Assembly (NCBI RefSeq): GCF_020097835.1
Contig: NZ_CP083666.1
Coordinates: 558,001-622,000, forward strand
Length of the DNA stretch: 64,000 nucleotides
Origin: Haloprofundus halobius
GTDB lineage: Archaea; Halobacteriota; Halobacteria; Halobacteriales; Haloferacaceae
Direction of reading: 5' to 3'
The notes beneath the pieces are model-generated. The model saw only the letters and a program-made list of their open reading frames with translations, did no database searches and was not told the DNA's origin. The position numbers and the translations under genes are program-made. The stretch's first letter is position 1. Each line of letters begins with the position of its first letter. Shown here in pieces: positions 18,165 to 26,325 of the stretch.

Positions 18165-18761
18165 GTGGCGAATTTTCTCGTGTACTACGGAACGGGTGAG
18201 GGACAGACGGCGAAAGTCACCGACCGCATCGCCGAACGACTCGACGAACGCGGACACGACGTGACGGCGGTCAACGCGAGCAAGTCCCCGGACGGCATCT
18301 CGGTGACGGCGTTCGACGCCGTCCTCGTCGGCGCGTCGATACACGGCGGGAAGCAACAGCAGGCGGTCGTGCGGTTCGTCGACGCGAACCGTGACGCGCT
18401 GGCGACGAAACCGACTGGATTCTTTCAGGTGTCGCTGTCCTCGGCGGACGAGCGGGGGGAGGCGCAGGCGGCGGGGTACGTCGACGGGTTCGTCTCCGAG
18501 ACCGACTGGCACCCCGACCGAATCGGCCTCTTCGGCGGCGCGCTCCGCTACTCGGAGTACGGGTTCCTCAAGCGACTGGTGTTGAAGCAGATCGCCAAAC
18601 GCGCGCTCCCGGACACCGACACCTCCCGAGACGTGGAGTTCACCGACTGGGCGGAGGTCGACGCGTTCGCCGCCGACTTCGCCGCGTTCGCCGAGGGGCG
18701 TCTCGGCGTCGTCCCGCCCGTCTCCGACCCAGACGGAACACGAGAGGAGTCGGACGAGTGA
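18165..18761 (+). CDS. Flavodoxin-domain protein (HemG-like)
   Basis: 198 residues with a GTG start at 18165, chosen because the flavodoxin fold begins immediately (MANFLVYYGTGEGQTAKV). The FMN phosphate loop is YGTGEGQT (8-15). The rest (VLVGASIHGGKQQQAVVRFV, FFQVSLSSAD, IGLFGGALRYSEYGFLKRLVLKQIAKRAL) resembles the HemG-type protoporphyrinogen oxidase family of flavodoxins. A role in haem synthesis is possible and would fit the haem A synthase elsewhere in the window, but no haem gene is adjacent. It is divergent from rfcL. Confidence 0.85.
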   Translation: MANFLVYYGTGEGQTAKVTDRIAERLDERGHDVTAVNASKSPDGISVTAFDAVLVGASIHGGKQQQAVVRFVDANRDALATKPTGFFQVSLSSADERGEAQAAGYVDGFVSETDWHPDRIGLFGGALRYSEYGFLKRLVLKQIAKRALPDTDTSRDVEFTDWAEVDAFAADFAAFAEGRLGVVPPVSDPDGTREESDE

Positions 18762-19120
18762 GATCCCCGGAGAACTCCGGTAGCCAGACCGATTTTGCAC
18801 TCGCGTGACAGCCCCGCGAACTGGAGTTCGAGTTCTATCGGCTCGTCGCCGACTCGACGAGCGCCCGACAGGAGGCGCAGACGGAGGAGTGAACGGCCAT
18901 CACACGCGGTGAGTTACGTCTCGTCGTCGTTCGCGCCATTGTTCGCGTCGCCCACGACGAAAACAAGGGTGCGAAACCGACGACCCCGATACCGTGCGTC
19001 GCGAGTCGGAGGCCGGTCAGATCGCAGTACGGCCGAACAGTACGTGACAGACGCCCGAACACGGCAGTTTCCGCTATCGAAATCGTTTAGCCAACAACTT
19101 TCAAAACGCCGGCTACGACC
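18762..19120 (+). other. Gene-poor interval with a short coding-like remnant
   Basis: No complete gene is visible. Bases 18815-18892 read RELEFEFYRLVADSTSARQ and six more residues to a stop, which has haloarchaeal protein composition but no start, and looks like the tail of a lost gene. The remainder shows no repeat, RNA gene or conserved motif that I recognise. A TTTAG box near 19086 probably starts transcription of the next genes. Confidence 0.35.
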
Positions 19121-19213
19121 ATGAGGGATATCGCGTCTGGCTTTACGACGGCCGCGTACACGTCGGCGACCACGACCCGACCGGGAGTCCGGCGTACGGG
19201 CGAACACCGATGA
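19121..19213 (+). CDS. Possible 30-residue leader ORF overlapping the CoA-transferase start
   Basis: An ATG at 19121 opens 30 codons ending in a TGA that overlaps the ATG of the next gene (ATGA). A TTTAG element lies about 35 nt before it. The peptide (MRDIASGFTTAAYTSATTTR...) has no recognisable domain. It may be a translated leader that couples to the CoA-transferase gene, or simply the consequence of a GC-rich 5' untranslated region. The CoA-transferase frame is also open upstream of 19210, so an unusual start there is an alternative. Confidence 0.3.
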   Translation: MRDIASGFTTAAYTSATTTRPGVRRTGEHR

Positions 19214-20436
19214 CCGGTGAAGCCCGACAGTCCGACACCGACACCGGTCCCCTCGACGGCGTGACGGTCCTCGACGCCTCCCGCGTGCTCGTCGGCCCGT
19301 TCTGTACGATGCAGTTGGGCGACCTCGGCGCGGACGTCATCAAGATAGAGCGTCCCGGTAGCGGCGACCAGACGCGCGGGTGGCACCCGCCGACGTACGG
19401 TGACTCCGAGGAGAGCGCCTACTACCTGAGCGTCAACCGCAACAAGCGCTCGCTGACGCTCGACCTCGCGTGCGAGGAGGGGCGCGACGTGTTTCGAAGC
19501 CTCGCGAGCGAGGCGGACGTCGTCGTCTCGAACTTCCGCGTCGGCAAGATGGCGGAGTTCGGTCTCGACTACCAGACGCTGAAAGCGGAGAACCCCGGCC
19601 TCGTTTACTGCGCACTCTCGGGCTACGGCGAGTGGGGTCCAGATCGGGACCGACCGGCGTACGACCTCATCATGCAGGCCGAGGGCGGCCTCATGAGCAT
19701 CACCGGCGAGGAGGACGGCGCGCCGGTGCGCGTCGGTGTCGCCATCGCCGACATCGGCGCGGGGATGTACGCGACGCAGGCGATTCTCGCCGCGCTGTTC
19801 GAGCGCGAACTCGGCGACGGCACCGGCCAGAAGGTGGACGTCTCGCTGCTCGACGGACAGGTGGCGTGGATGAGCTACATGGCCACCAACTACTTCGCGA
19901 CGGACGTTCCGCCGGGACGGATGGGGAGCAAACACCCGACTATCGCCCCGTATCAGGCGTTTCCGACCGCGGACGGCTACGTCGTCGTCGCGGTTCCCTC
20001 CCCCACCCTCTGGCCGAAGTTCTGCGCGGCCATCGGCCACGAGGAACTCGTCGACGACGAACGCTTCGCCGACAACGCCGCGCGGGTCGAACACCGCGAC
20101 GAACTCGACGCGATACTGGAAGCCGAGTTCGAGACGCACACCACCGAGGAACTGCTCGCGCTGTTCGCCGAGTTCGGCGTCCCCGCCAGCGACGTGAAGG
20201 ATATGGAGGACGTCTTCGAGAACCCGCAGGTCCGCGCGCGAGGGATGCGACAGTCGGTGTCGCACCCGACCGCCGGCGAGGTGGTGATGCCGGGCAGTCC
20301 GATGCATCTCTCGAAGACGCCGACGTCCGTCCGTCAGCACCCGCCGCTGCTCGGCGAGCACACCGCCGAGATTCTCCGCGAGTTCGGTTACACCGACGAC
20401 GACATCGCGCAGTTCGGAGAAGACGGCGTCGTCTGA
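19210..20436 (+). CDS. CaiB/BaiF (family III) CoA-transferase
   Basis: 408 residues. Family III CoA-transferases move CoA between organic acids such as formate/oxalate, carnitine or other carboxylates. Visible signatures: PLDGVTVLDASRVLVGPFCTMQLGDLGADVIKIE at the N-terminus, NRNKRSLTLDL, the catalytic-Asp region RPAYDLIMQAEGGLMSITGE (Asp about residue 155), and VDVSLLDGQVAWM. The length is usual for the family. The substrate cannot be told; no acyl-CoA dehydrogenase or racemase gene is next to it. Confidence 0.92.
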   Translation: MTGEARQSDTDTGPLDGVTVLDASRVLVGPFCTMQLGDLGADVIKIERPGSGDQTRGWHPPTYGDSEESAYYLSVNRNKRSLTLDLACEEGRDVFRSLASEADVVVSNFRVGKMAEFGLDYQTLKAENPGLVYCALSGYGEWGPDRDRPAYDLIMQAEGGLMSITGEEDGAPVRVGVAIADIGAGMYATQAILAALFERELGDGTGQKVDVSLLDGQVAWMSYMATNYFATDVPPGRMGSKHPTIAPYQAFPTADGYVVVAVPSPTLWPKFCAAIGHEELVDDERFADNAARVEHRDELDAILEAEFETHTTEELLALFAEFGVPASDVKDMEDVFENPQVRARGMRQSVSHPTAGEVVMPGSPMHLSKTPTSVRQHPPLLGEHTAEILREFGYTDDDIAQFGEDGVV

Positions 20437-20558
20437 GACGCTCGCGCCAATCGGCCCTCTCTCTCGGTTTATTTGTCCCGTGCGACCGAACTCCGACGCC
20501 GTGCTACACGCTGTCGCACCGTGACAAGCCTTTTTCAGGTTCCCCGAGACGACCGGAT

Positions 20559-21200
20559 ATGTTCCCCGAGACGGTCGAGACCGAACGCCTCCGCTTGGAG
20601 CGCCTCGGTCCCGACACGGTCGACGTCCACGACTTCTACGCGGTCATGTCGTCAGCGGAGATGGACGAGGTAACTCGTCACCACACGCAGACGAGACACG
20701 AGACGCCGAAGGAGAGCGCCGATTACCTCGACGAAAAGGCCGAAAAGTGGAAGAGCGGCGAGGCCGCGCAGTACGTCGTCCGTCCGCGCGACGGCGAGGA
20801 CGGTGCGGGCGAGTTCGCGGGCGTCACCGGTCTCGGGTTCCAGTGGGAGAAACGGACCGCCATCATGGGCCTGTGGCTCCGCAAGCGCTTCTGGGGTCGC
20901 GGTTACTCCGGTGAGCGTGCGGCGGCGCTGTTGCACGTCGCCTTCGCCGAACTGGACCTCGAGCTCGCCTCGCCCGCGCACACGCCGGAGAACGAGCAGT
21001 CCAGGCGCGCCATCGAGAAGTACGTCGACCGATTCGGCGGCCGGTACGAAGGAATCCTCAGAAACTGGGTGCCCGCCGAGATGACGACCACGGGAGAGAC
21101 ATGGGATCTCCACCGCTACTCCATTGCGCAGACGGAGTGGTGTGCCGCCGTCGACGACGAGACGGTCGAGACGCCGGAGGTGCAGGTCAGCTATGAGTAG
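20559..21200 (+). CDS. GNAT N-acetyltransferase, RimJ/RimL type (first of a tandem pair)
   Basis: 213 residues. It follows the Acetyltransf_3 pattern: an N-terminal ETERLRLERL strand, central AGVTGLGFQWEKRTAIMGLWLRKRFWGRGYSGERAAALLHVAF with the acetyl-CoA pyrophosphate loop (KRFWGRGYSGE, about 108-118), and a final EKYVDRFGGRYEG. It transfers acetyl from acetyl-CoA to an amine, often a protein N-terminus or small molecule; the substrate is unknown. The next gene is a close paralogue overlapping it by 8 nt, so both are probably co-translated. Confidence 0.88.
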   Translation: MFPETVETERLRLERLGPDTVDVHDFYAVMSSAEMDEVTRHHTQTRHETPKESADYLDEKAEKWKSGEAAQYVVRPRDGEDGAGEFAGVTGLGFQWEKRTAIMGLWLRKRFWGRGYSGERAAALLHVAFAELDLELASPAHTPENEQSRRAIEKYVDRFGGRYEGILRNWVPAEMTTTGETWDLHRYSIAQTEWCAAVDDETVETPEVQVSYE

Positions 21201-21837
21201 CGGCCTCTTCCCGACGGTTATCGAGACGGAGCGTCTCCGACTCGAACCTCGAACGCCGGAGTACGTCGACGTCCACGAACTGTACCGCATCTGCTCGCCG
21301 TCGCCGGAGATGGACGAAGTCACTCGGCACCTCCCGTGGTCGCCGCACGATACTCCCAAAGAGACGTCCGAGTTCCTGCGTCGGGGGCGGCAGCACCGTG
21401 AGAACCACGAGACGGTCGACTACGTCATCAGACCACGAGAGAACGAGGACGGCGCAGGCGAAATCGCCGGATTCGGCGGGTTGAACCTCCAGTGGGACCG
21501 CCGCAGCGCCGGACTCGGTCTCTGGCTCGGAAAACGGTTCTGGGGCCGCGGCTACTCCGCCGAGCGCGCGGCGGCGCTGCTCGAACTCGCGTTCGACCAT
21601 CTGGACCTCGAACTCGTCCGCGTGTGCCACGACCCCGAGAACGAGAACTCCCGACGGGCCATCAAGAAGTACGTCGACCGCTTCGGCGGCCAGCGCGACG
21701 GCACGTTCCGCAACGCGGCGGCGACGGTTGATGGTGAGGTCGTCGACCGGACGCACTACACGGTAACGCAGAGACAGTGGCGCGAGGCCGGTGGCGATAC
21801 CGAGCCGACGGTCCGAATGCGGTGGGACGACGACTGA
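21193..21837 (+). CDS. GNAT N-acetyltransferase, RimJ/RimL type (second of a tandem pair)
   Basis: 214 residues. It parallels the preceding gene along its length: ETERLRLEPRTPEYVDVHELY, a central LWLGKRFWGRGYSAERAAALLELAF with the CoA loop, and KKYVDRFGGQRDG. It starts at the ATG at 21193, 8 nt inside the first gene. Tandem duplication followed by divergence is the simplest explanation. The ORF is intact, so both copies are likely functional, possibly with different substrates. Confidence 0.88.
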   Translation: MSSGLFPTVIETERLRLEPRTPEYVDVHELYRICSPSPEMDEVTRHLPWSPHDTPKETSEFLRRGRQHRENHETVDYVIRPRENEDGAGEIAGFGGLNLQWDRRSAGLGLWLGKRFWGRGYSAERAAALLELAFDHLDLELVRVCHDPENENSRRAIKKYVDRFGGQRDGTFRNAAATVDGEVVDRTHYTVTQRQWREAGGDTEPTVRMRWDDD

Positions 21838-21843
21838 CCCCGC

Positions 21844-23022
21844 TCACTCCGCGTCCGGCAACGACCCGGCGACGACCGTGCCGCCCTTCAGCACCGCCTC
21901 GGGGTTGTTCAGACGCGTCACGTCCTCGGTGGGGTCGCCGTCGACGACGAGCAGGTCGGCGAACGTGCCGGGTTCGAGCGTCCCCGACCCCTCCAACCCG
22001 ATCGCGTCGGCGGCCGTTTCGGTCATCGCCCGAATCGCCTCGGTCTCGGTCATGCCGTACTCGGCCATGAACGAGATTTCGGTCGCGTTCGAGCCGTGAG
22101 CGTTGAACGGCGTGCCCGCGTCGGTGCCGCCGGCGATTTCGACGCCCGCTTCGACGGCCCGACGGAACGAGTCGATGTGGCGCTCGTACACGTCGCGCGT
22201 CTTTCTGGCGCTCTCCTCGGTCGCCATCTCGGTGTTGCGGATGATGTGGTACGGTGCGGAGAGCGTCGGGACGAGCGTCACGTCCTCGTCGACGAGCATC
22301 TCGATGGCCTCGTCGTCGAGAAACGTCCCGTGTTCGACCGTGTCGACGCCCGCTGCGACGGCGGCTTTGACACCCTCGCCACCGTGGGCGTGCGTCGCCC
22401 CGTGGACGCCGCGGCGGTGTGCCTCGTCGACGATGGCGTGCAGTTCCTCGTCGGTCATCGCCACCGCGTCGGGGTCGCTGCCGGGCGTCGTCACCCCGCC
22501 GGTGGTCATGAACTTGATGAACTCAGCGCCCTGCTTGATCTGCTCGCGGACCGCCTTGCGGGCGTCGTCCGGGCCGTCGATCTCCCGTCCGAGGTGGTGG
22601 CCGTGCCCGCCGGTGATGGTGATGGAGCGGCAGTTGGCGACCATCCGCGGTCCCGGCACGTCGCCGCTGTCGACGGCGCGCTTCAGGGTGGGGTCCACGT
22701 CGCGCGCGCCCATCGCGCGGACGCCCGTCACGCCCGATTCGAGCGTCTTTCGGGCGTTTCGCGCCTCGACCAACGCGAGTTCCGCGTCGCTCATGCCGAC
22801 CACGTCCTCGACGCTCACCTCGCCGGAGAGCGAGAAGTGGACGTGCGCGTCAACGAGACCCGGCAGCACCGTCCGACCGGGCAGAGAGACGACCGGTTCG
22901 TCGGCGTCGGTCGCGGCCTCCGCGTCGCCGACGGCGAGTATCTCCCCCGCGTCGGCGTCGACGCGGATCGACCCCTCACGGGACTCTCCTCGGTCGAACA
23001 GCAGCACGTCTCGAAGAATCAT
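21844..23022 (-). CDS. Amidohydrolase family protein (imidazolonepropionase/prolidase-like)
   Basis: 392 residues from the ATG at 23022. A TIM-barrel metal hydrolase: the first metal pair is VDAHVHF (about residue 60), a metal-bridging Lys lies in EFIKFMTTGG, and later ligands are THAHGGEG, VEHGTF and the Asp in GGTDAGTP. The C-terminal LEPGTFADLLVVDGDP belongs to the small beta-sandwich. Related enzymes hydrolyse cyclic amides or dipeptides with a C-terminal proline; the substrate is not clear here. It is convergent with the acetyltransferase pair. Confidence 0.9.
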   Translation of the reverse strand: MILRDVLLFDRGESREGSIRVDADAGEILAVGDAEAATDADEPVVSLPGRTVLPGLVDAHVHFSLSGEVSVEDVVGMSDAELALVEARNARKTLESGVTGVRAMGARDVDPTLKRAVDSGDVPGPRMVANCRSITITGGHGHHLGREIDGPDDARKAVREQIKQGAEFIKFMTTGGVTTPGSDPDAVAMTDEELHAIVDEAHRRGVHGATHAHGGEGVKAAVAAGVDTVEHGTFLDDEAIEMLVDEDVTLVPTLSAPYHIIRNTEMATEESARKTRDVYERHIDSFRRAVEAGVEIAGGTDAGTPFNAHGSNATEISFMAEYGMTETEAIRAMTETAADAIGLEGSGTLEPGTFADLLVVDGDPTEDVTRLNNPEAVLKGGTVVAGSLPDAE

Positions 23023-23149
23023 CGTCGGCCCGTAGTGTCGGCGTAGGCTTGAACGTGTCTTTCTACGGTATGTGGGTGCACACGACACATTTCGGTCGCG
23101 TACCACGTGGCCAGAAAGCACTTCCGGCACCGCCAAGTTCGGGGAGAGT

Positions 23150-23746
23150 ATGACAGAGACGAACAGCGGCCGGTTCGGTGTTCTCACCGCCGTCGCGGGC
23201 GTGCTCGCGGGGACCGTCGCCTACGCGTTCGGGTACGCGCTGACGTACGTGCTCACGAGTTCGGAGATACAGAACTCCAGCGCACAGCAACTGCTGGAGG
23301 TTTTCAGCGGCGAGTCGGCCACGTGGAAAGCCGTCGGCTGGGTGTTCTACAACGCGCACTTCGTCGACGCGCAGATTCCCAGCCTGTTCGGCGCGTCCCG
23401 CGCGATCAACTTCGTCGCGGAGGTCGAAGCGTTCCCGTCGCTGCTGTACGTCCTCCCGCCGGTACTTCTGCTGCTCGCCGGTGTTGTCGTCGCGCGGATC
23501 GGCGGTGTCTCGGACGCCGCAGACGGCGCGAAAGTGGGCGCGTCGGTACTCGCCGGCTACTTCGCGCTCTCGGTCGTCGGCGCGTTCCTCTTTACCGTTC
23601 CCATCGGCGAAACGGCCACGGCCGAACCCGACTTCGTCGCCGCCGTCCTCGTCGCGGGTGTCGTCTACCCGGCCGTCTTCGCGACCCTCGGCGGTGTCGT
23701 CGCGGGCGTCGTTCAGAGTTCGCGGGCGACCATCTCGCCCCAATGA
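23150..23746 (+). CDS. Small multi-pass membrane protein of unknown function
   Basis: 198 residues, ATG at 23150. Four hydrophobic segments (about 10-32, 100-122, 133-155, 168-190) with an amphipathic loop after the first (SSAQQLLEVFSGESATWKAVGW). The arrangement suggests a simple integral membrane protein; no family motif is recognised. Its 3' end overlaps the 3' end of the following minus-strand acetyltransferase gene by 34 nt, an unusual tail-to-tail overlap. Confidence 0.75.
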   Translation: MTETNSGRFGVLTAVAGVLAGTVAYAFGYALTYVLTSSEIQNSSAQQLLEVFSGESATWKAVGWVFYNAHFVDAQIPSLFGASRAINFVAEVEAFPSLLYVLPPVLLLLAGVVVARIGGVSDAADGAKVGASVLAGYFALSVVGAFLFTVPIGETATAEPDFVAAVLVAGVVYPAVFATLGGVVAGVVQSSRATISPQ

Positions 23747-24210
23747 GTGAAGCCGAACCGCTCGTAGAACGCCCGTGCGCGCTCGTTCTCCCCGTCGACG
23801 TCGAGCACCATCCGGTCGAGCGGGAGCTCTTGCGCCCGCGCCGCGTCGAGCGCGGCGTCGAGTAACTCGTCGGCGACGCCCGTTCCGCGGTGGTCGGGGG
23901 CAACGTAGATCTCGTTGAGCACGGCCGCGTCCCAGATCATCGACAGCGACGCCGGGAGGACGAACGCGTAGCCGACGAGTCGGCCCTCGCCGTTCTCGGC
24001 GACGTGGATCGTCCGCCCGTCCTCGTCGACACAGCGGTCGACCCACGCTCGATACGACTCGCGGTACTCGTCGGTGAGTTTCGCCTCGTACGTCTCGCGC
24101 TTGTCGTCGCCGCCGGTGCCGTCGCCCAGTCCGAGTTCGAACGCGCGTTTCAGTTCCCAGAGGTCGTCGTACTCGCTGTCCTCGCCGTGTGCGTAGGGCC
24201 GAACGTCCAT
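23713..24210 (-). CDS. GNAT family N-acetyltransferase
   Basis: 165 residues. The core is VLNEIYVAPDHRGTGVADELLDAALDAARAQ, with the acetyl-CoA loop DHRGTGVA (about residue 106) and the usual end NERARAFYERFGFTHWGEMV. The acceptor is unknown. It is convergent with the membrane protein gene and overlaps it by 34 nt. It is unrelated in detail to the tandem pair at 20559-21837. Confidence 0.9.
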   Translation of the reverse strand: MDVRPYAHGEDSEYDDLWELKRAFELGLGDGTGGDDKRETYEAKLTDEYRESYRAWVDRCVDEDGRTIHVAENGEGRLVGYAFVLPASLSMIWDAAVLNEIYVAPDHRGTGVADELLDAALDAARAQELPLDRMVLDVDGENERARAFYERFGFTHWGEMVAREL

Positions 24211-24276
24211 GTCGGCGTGTCGACGACGGTCGGTATCAGTAGTTCGGAGTCCGTCTCTCCGGTCGCGTTGTCCCCG

Positions 24277-24915
24277 TCACTCGTGTCGCCGTCTTCGCCC
24301 GTTCTCGCGAAGTCGCGCGCCCACGACGACGACGCTCGTGAGCACCAACAGCAACTGCGTCCCCGAGGAGACGACCGGAAAGACGCGCTCGACGTTCTCG
24401 GGTTCCTCGCCCGAGGAGGGGTCGACCCCGGTGCGGTAGTGGCGCGTCTCAGTCGTCGCCCGCGGTTCCTCGGGTGCGAGTTCGACGAACGTCTGGACGA
24501 CGCCGCGCTGATTCGAGAGGTGGAGTCGCCCGTTTATCGAGTAGAAGCCGTCGTACAGGGGATAAAAGACGTTGACGCCGTTGGTGAACAGGTCCGGGAA
24601 GATGCCGCCGAGCGTGAGCGCCGCGAGCGCGGTCCACCCGAGGCGAACCCCGCGGCCGCCGAACCGGTCGCGGAGTCGCGAGCGGCCGGCGAGTCGAGTG
24701 TCGTAGAGGAGTGCCCCGCCGAAAAGTAACGGAAGCAACAGCGTATGGAGCAGCGAGCGGTGCGCGCCCGTGAGGACGAACCCGAAGAACGTGTCGAAGT
24801 CGGGCACCGCGGCGGCGACGAGGACGACAGTCAGCGCGCGGCGGTCGAACTCGTCGCCGAGGAGTGCGGCCGCGACGAGCGCGCCGACGGCGAGGTGGAC
24901 GACGGTCGATGGCAC
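24277..24915 (-). CDS. Membrane-bound metal-dependent hydrolase (YdjM/DUF457-like)
   Basis: 212 residues using the GTG at 24915, which gives the family start MPSTVVHLAVGALVAAALL; longer upstream frames lack similarity. Conserved His/Asp positions of the family are visible: VVHLAVG, VPDFDTFFGF, HRSLLHTLLLP and FPDLFTNGVNVFYPLY. Three to four membrane helices are present, and a final hydrophobic segment precedes a basic C-terminus. Family members are predicted membrane metal hydrolases with few characterised cases. It is divergent from the HTH gene. Confidence 0.8.
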   Translation of the reverse strand: MPSTVVHLAVGALVAAALLGDEFDRRALTVVLVAAAVPDFDTFFGFVLTGAHRSLLHTLLLPLLFGGALLYDTRLAGRSRLRDRFGGRGVRLGWTALAALTLGGIFPDLFTNGVNVFYPLYDGFYSINGRLHLSNQRGVVQTFVELAPEEPRATTETRHYRTGVDPSSGEEPENVERVFPVVSSGTQLLLVLTSVVVVGARLRENGRRRRHE

Positions 24916-25078
24916 GTACTGAGGTCGCACAGCGCGACTATGTACGTTGCGCCGCCGTCCGGGGTCTTCGAGACGCCTGACGAACTCGTCATTCGTCGAA
25001 CCCTCCTTTCGATAGCCTTTTCCCCGGTCGCCGACCCACACCGCCTATGTGGCAGTCCGCCCGCGGAGGGTCGCGACG

Positions 25079-25786
25079 ATGACCGAGACGCCCAGAGACG
25101 ACCTCGCTCGACGCATCGCCGGTGAGGTGACGCTCAGCGACGAACCGGGCGCGACGCTCCGGAAGTGGCGAACCGACTTCGACGTCTCCCAGACCGAACT
25201 GGCCGCGCAGTTGGACGTCTCCTCGTCGGTCATCTCCGACTACGAGAGCGGCCGCCGCGAGAGTCCGGGCATCGGCGTCATCCGGCGGATGGTCGACTCG
25301 CTGCTCGACATCGACGAACAGCGCGGCGGCGGCCGGATTCGCCAGTACGCCCGCGTGCTCTCGGCGGGCTTCGAGAGCGACATCGTCCACGACCTCCGCG
25401 AGTACTCCACGTCGATCCCGCTCGACCGCCTCTACGAGGCGATGGAGGCGACCGAACTCGTCCGCGGCGACGAGGACACCGTCAGCGGCCACACCGTCAT
25501 CGACAGCATCCAAGCCATCACGCGCCTCTCCTCCGACGAGTTCTACCGCCTCTACGGGCAGAGCACGAACCGCGCGCTCGTGTTTACGGGCGTCACCCGC
25601 GGCGAGTCGCCGCTGGTCGCGATGCGCGTCGTCAACCCGACGCCGAACGCCGTCGTGCTCCACGGCGTCGAGGAGGACGACCTCTGGGAGCACGCCCCGG
25701 CACTCGCGCGCATCGACGGCTTCTCGCTGGCCATCTCGAACCGCGACCTCGACGAGATGCTCGACGAGATGCGCGAGTTGCCGTAA
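25079..25786 (+). CDS. Archaeal helix-turn-helix (XRE-type) transcriptional regulator
   Basis: 235 residues. The HTH lies at about 30-85: RKWRTDFDVSQTELAAQLDVSSSVISDYESGRRESPGIGVIRRMVDSLL. The C-terminal ~130 residues form a ligand-binding-like domain (YGQSTNRALVFTGVTRGESPLVAMRVV, VLHGVEEDDLWEHAPALARIDGFSLAIS). This two-part design belongs to a conserved archaeal regulator family; its target is not known. No operator palindrome is obvious directly upstream. It is intact and of usual length. Confidence 0.88.
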   Translation: MTETPRDDLARRIAGEVTLSDEPGATLRKWRTDFDVSQTELAAQLDVSSSVISDYESGRRESPGIGVIRRMVDSLLDIDEQRGGGRIRQYARVLSAGFESDIVHDLREYSTSIPLDRLYEAMEATELVRGDEDTVSGHTVIDSIQAITRLSSDEFYRLYGQSTNRALVFTGVTRGESPLVAMRVVNPTPNAVVLHGVEEDDLWEHAPALARIDGFSLAISNRDLDEMLDEMRELP

Positions 25787-25921
25787 CTGGCCTGTTCTCT
25801 CTACCGTCGCCTCCGTCGGGTCGGTGTCGATGTGGTGTATCGCCTCCGGCGAGAGCAATCGACCGCTCGGGAGTTCGACCCACCCGGTCGCCAGCAGGCG
25901 AATCCGACCCCTTCTCGCGGC

Positions 25922-26242
25922 TTACCCGAACAGCGACTCGCTTCGGGCGTCTTGGATGGCGTACGCCGCCCCCAGAATCGCCACTCCGAGGAACACTTCG
26001 GTGTACCCGGGCGGTGTCGGGTTCGGCAGCAACGACCACGCGAAGATGGCGAGGCTGAAGAGGACGAGGAGCCAGATACGCCACTTGCCGAGGAGTCGCC
26101 TTCCGAAGTCGGTGCCGTTCGACCCCTCTTCTTCCAGTCGCCCGGTGCCCGAGTCAGCCCTAATGGCCTCCTCTCCGGTTTCGCTTTCCCTGTCGGTGTC
26201 GTCCGTGTCGGTTTCGACGTCCGTATCGTTGCGAACAGACAT
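25922..26242 (-). CDS. Small membrane protein, function unknown
   Basis: 106 residues from the ATG at 26242. The first ~55 residues are acidic and Thr/Ser-rich (cytoplasmic or disordered), followed by KWRIWLLVLFSLAIFAWSLLP and a second helix EVFLGVAILGAAYAIQD. No domain is recognised. The 135 bases between its stop and the HTH gene end contain an open minus-strand frame (RIRLLATGWVELPSGRLL...) with no good start; I do not call it. Confidence 0.7.
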   Translation of the reverse strand: MSVRNDTDVETDTDDTDRESETGEEAIRADSGTGRLEEEGSNGTDFGRRLLGKWRIWLLVLFSLAIFAWSLLPNPTPPGYTEVFLGVAILGAAYAIQDARSESLFG

Positions 26243-26325
26243 CTCTTCCCACCACCTGACGGTACGGCGTCGACCCTCAAAGGTAGACGGCAAGAATACA
26301 AAAGCCGTTGAAGTGGACGCCGAAG

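Noticed and set aside
25787-25921. Minus-strand coding-like frame RIRLLATGWVELPSGRLL... between two genes
   Set aside because: It is in frame directly after the stop of the small membrane protein but has no start codon, and continues antisense through the HTH gene. Could be fortuitous.
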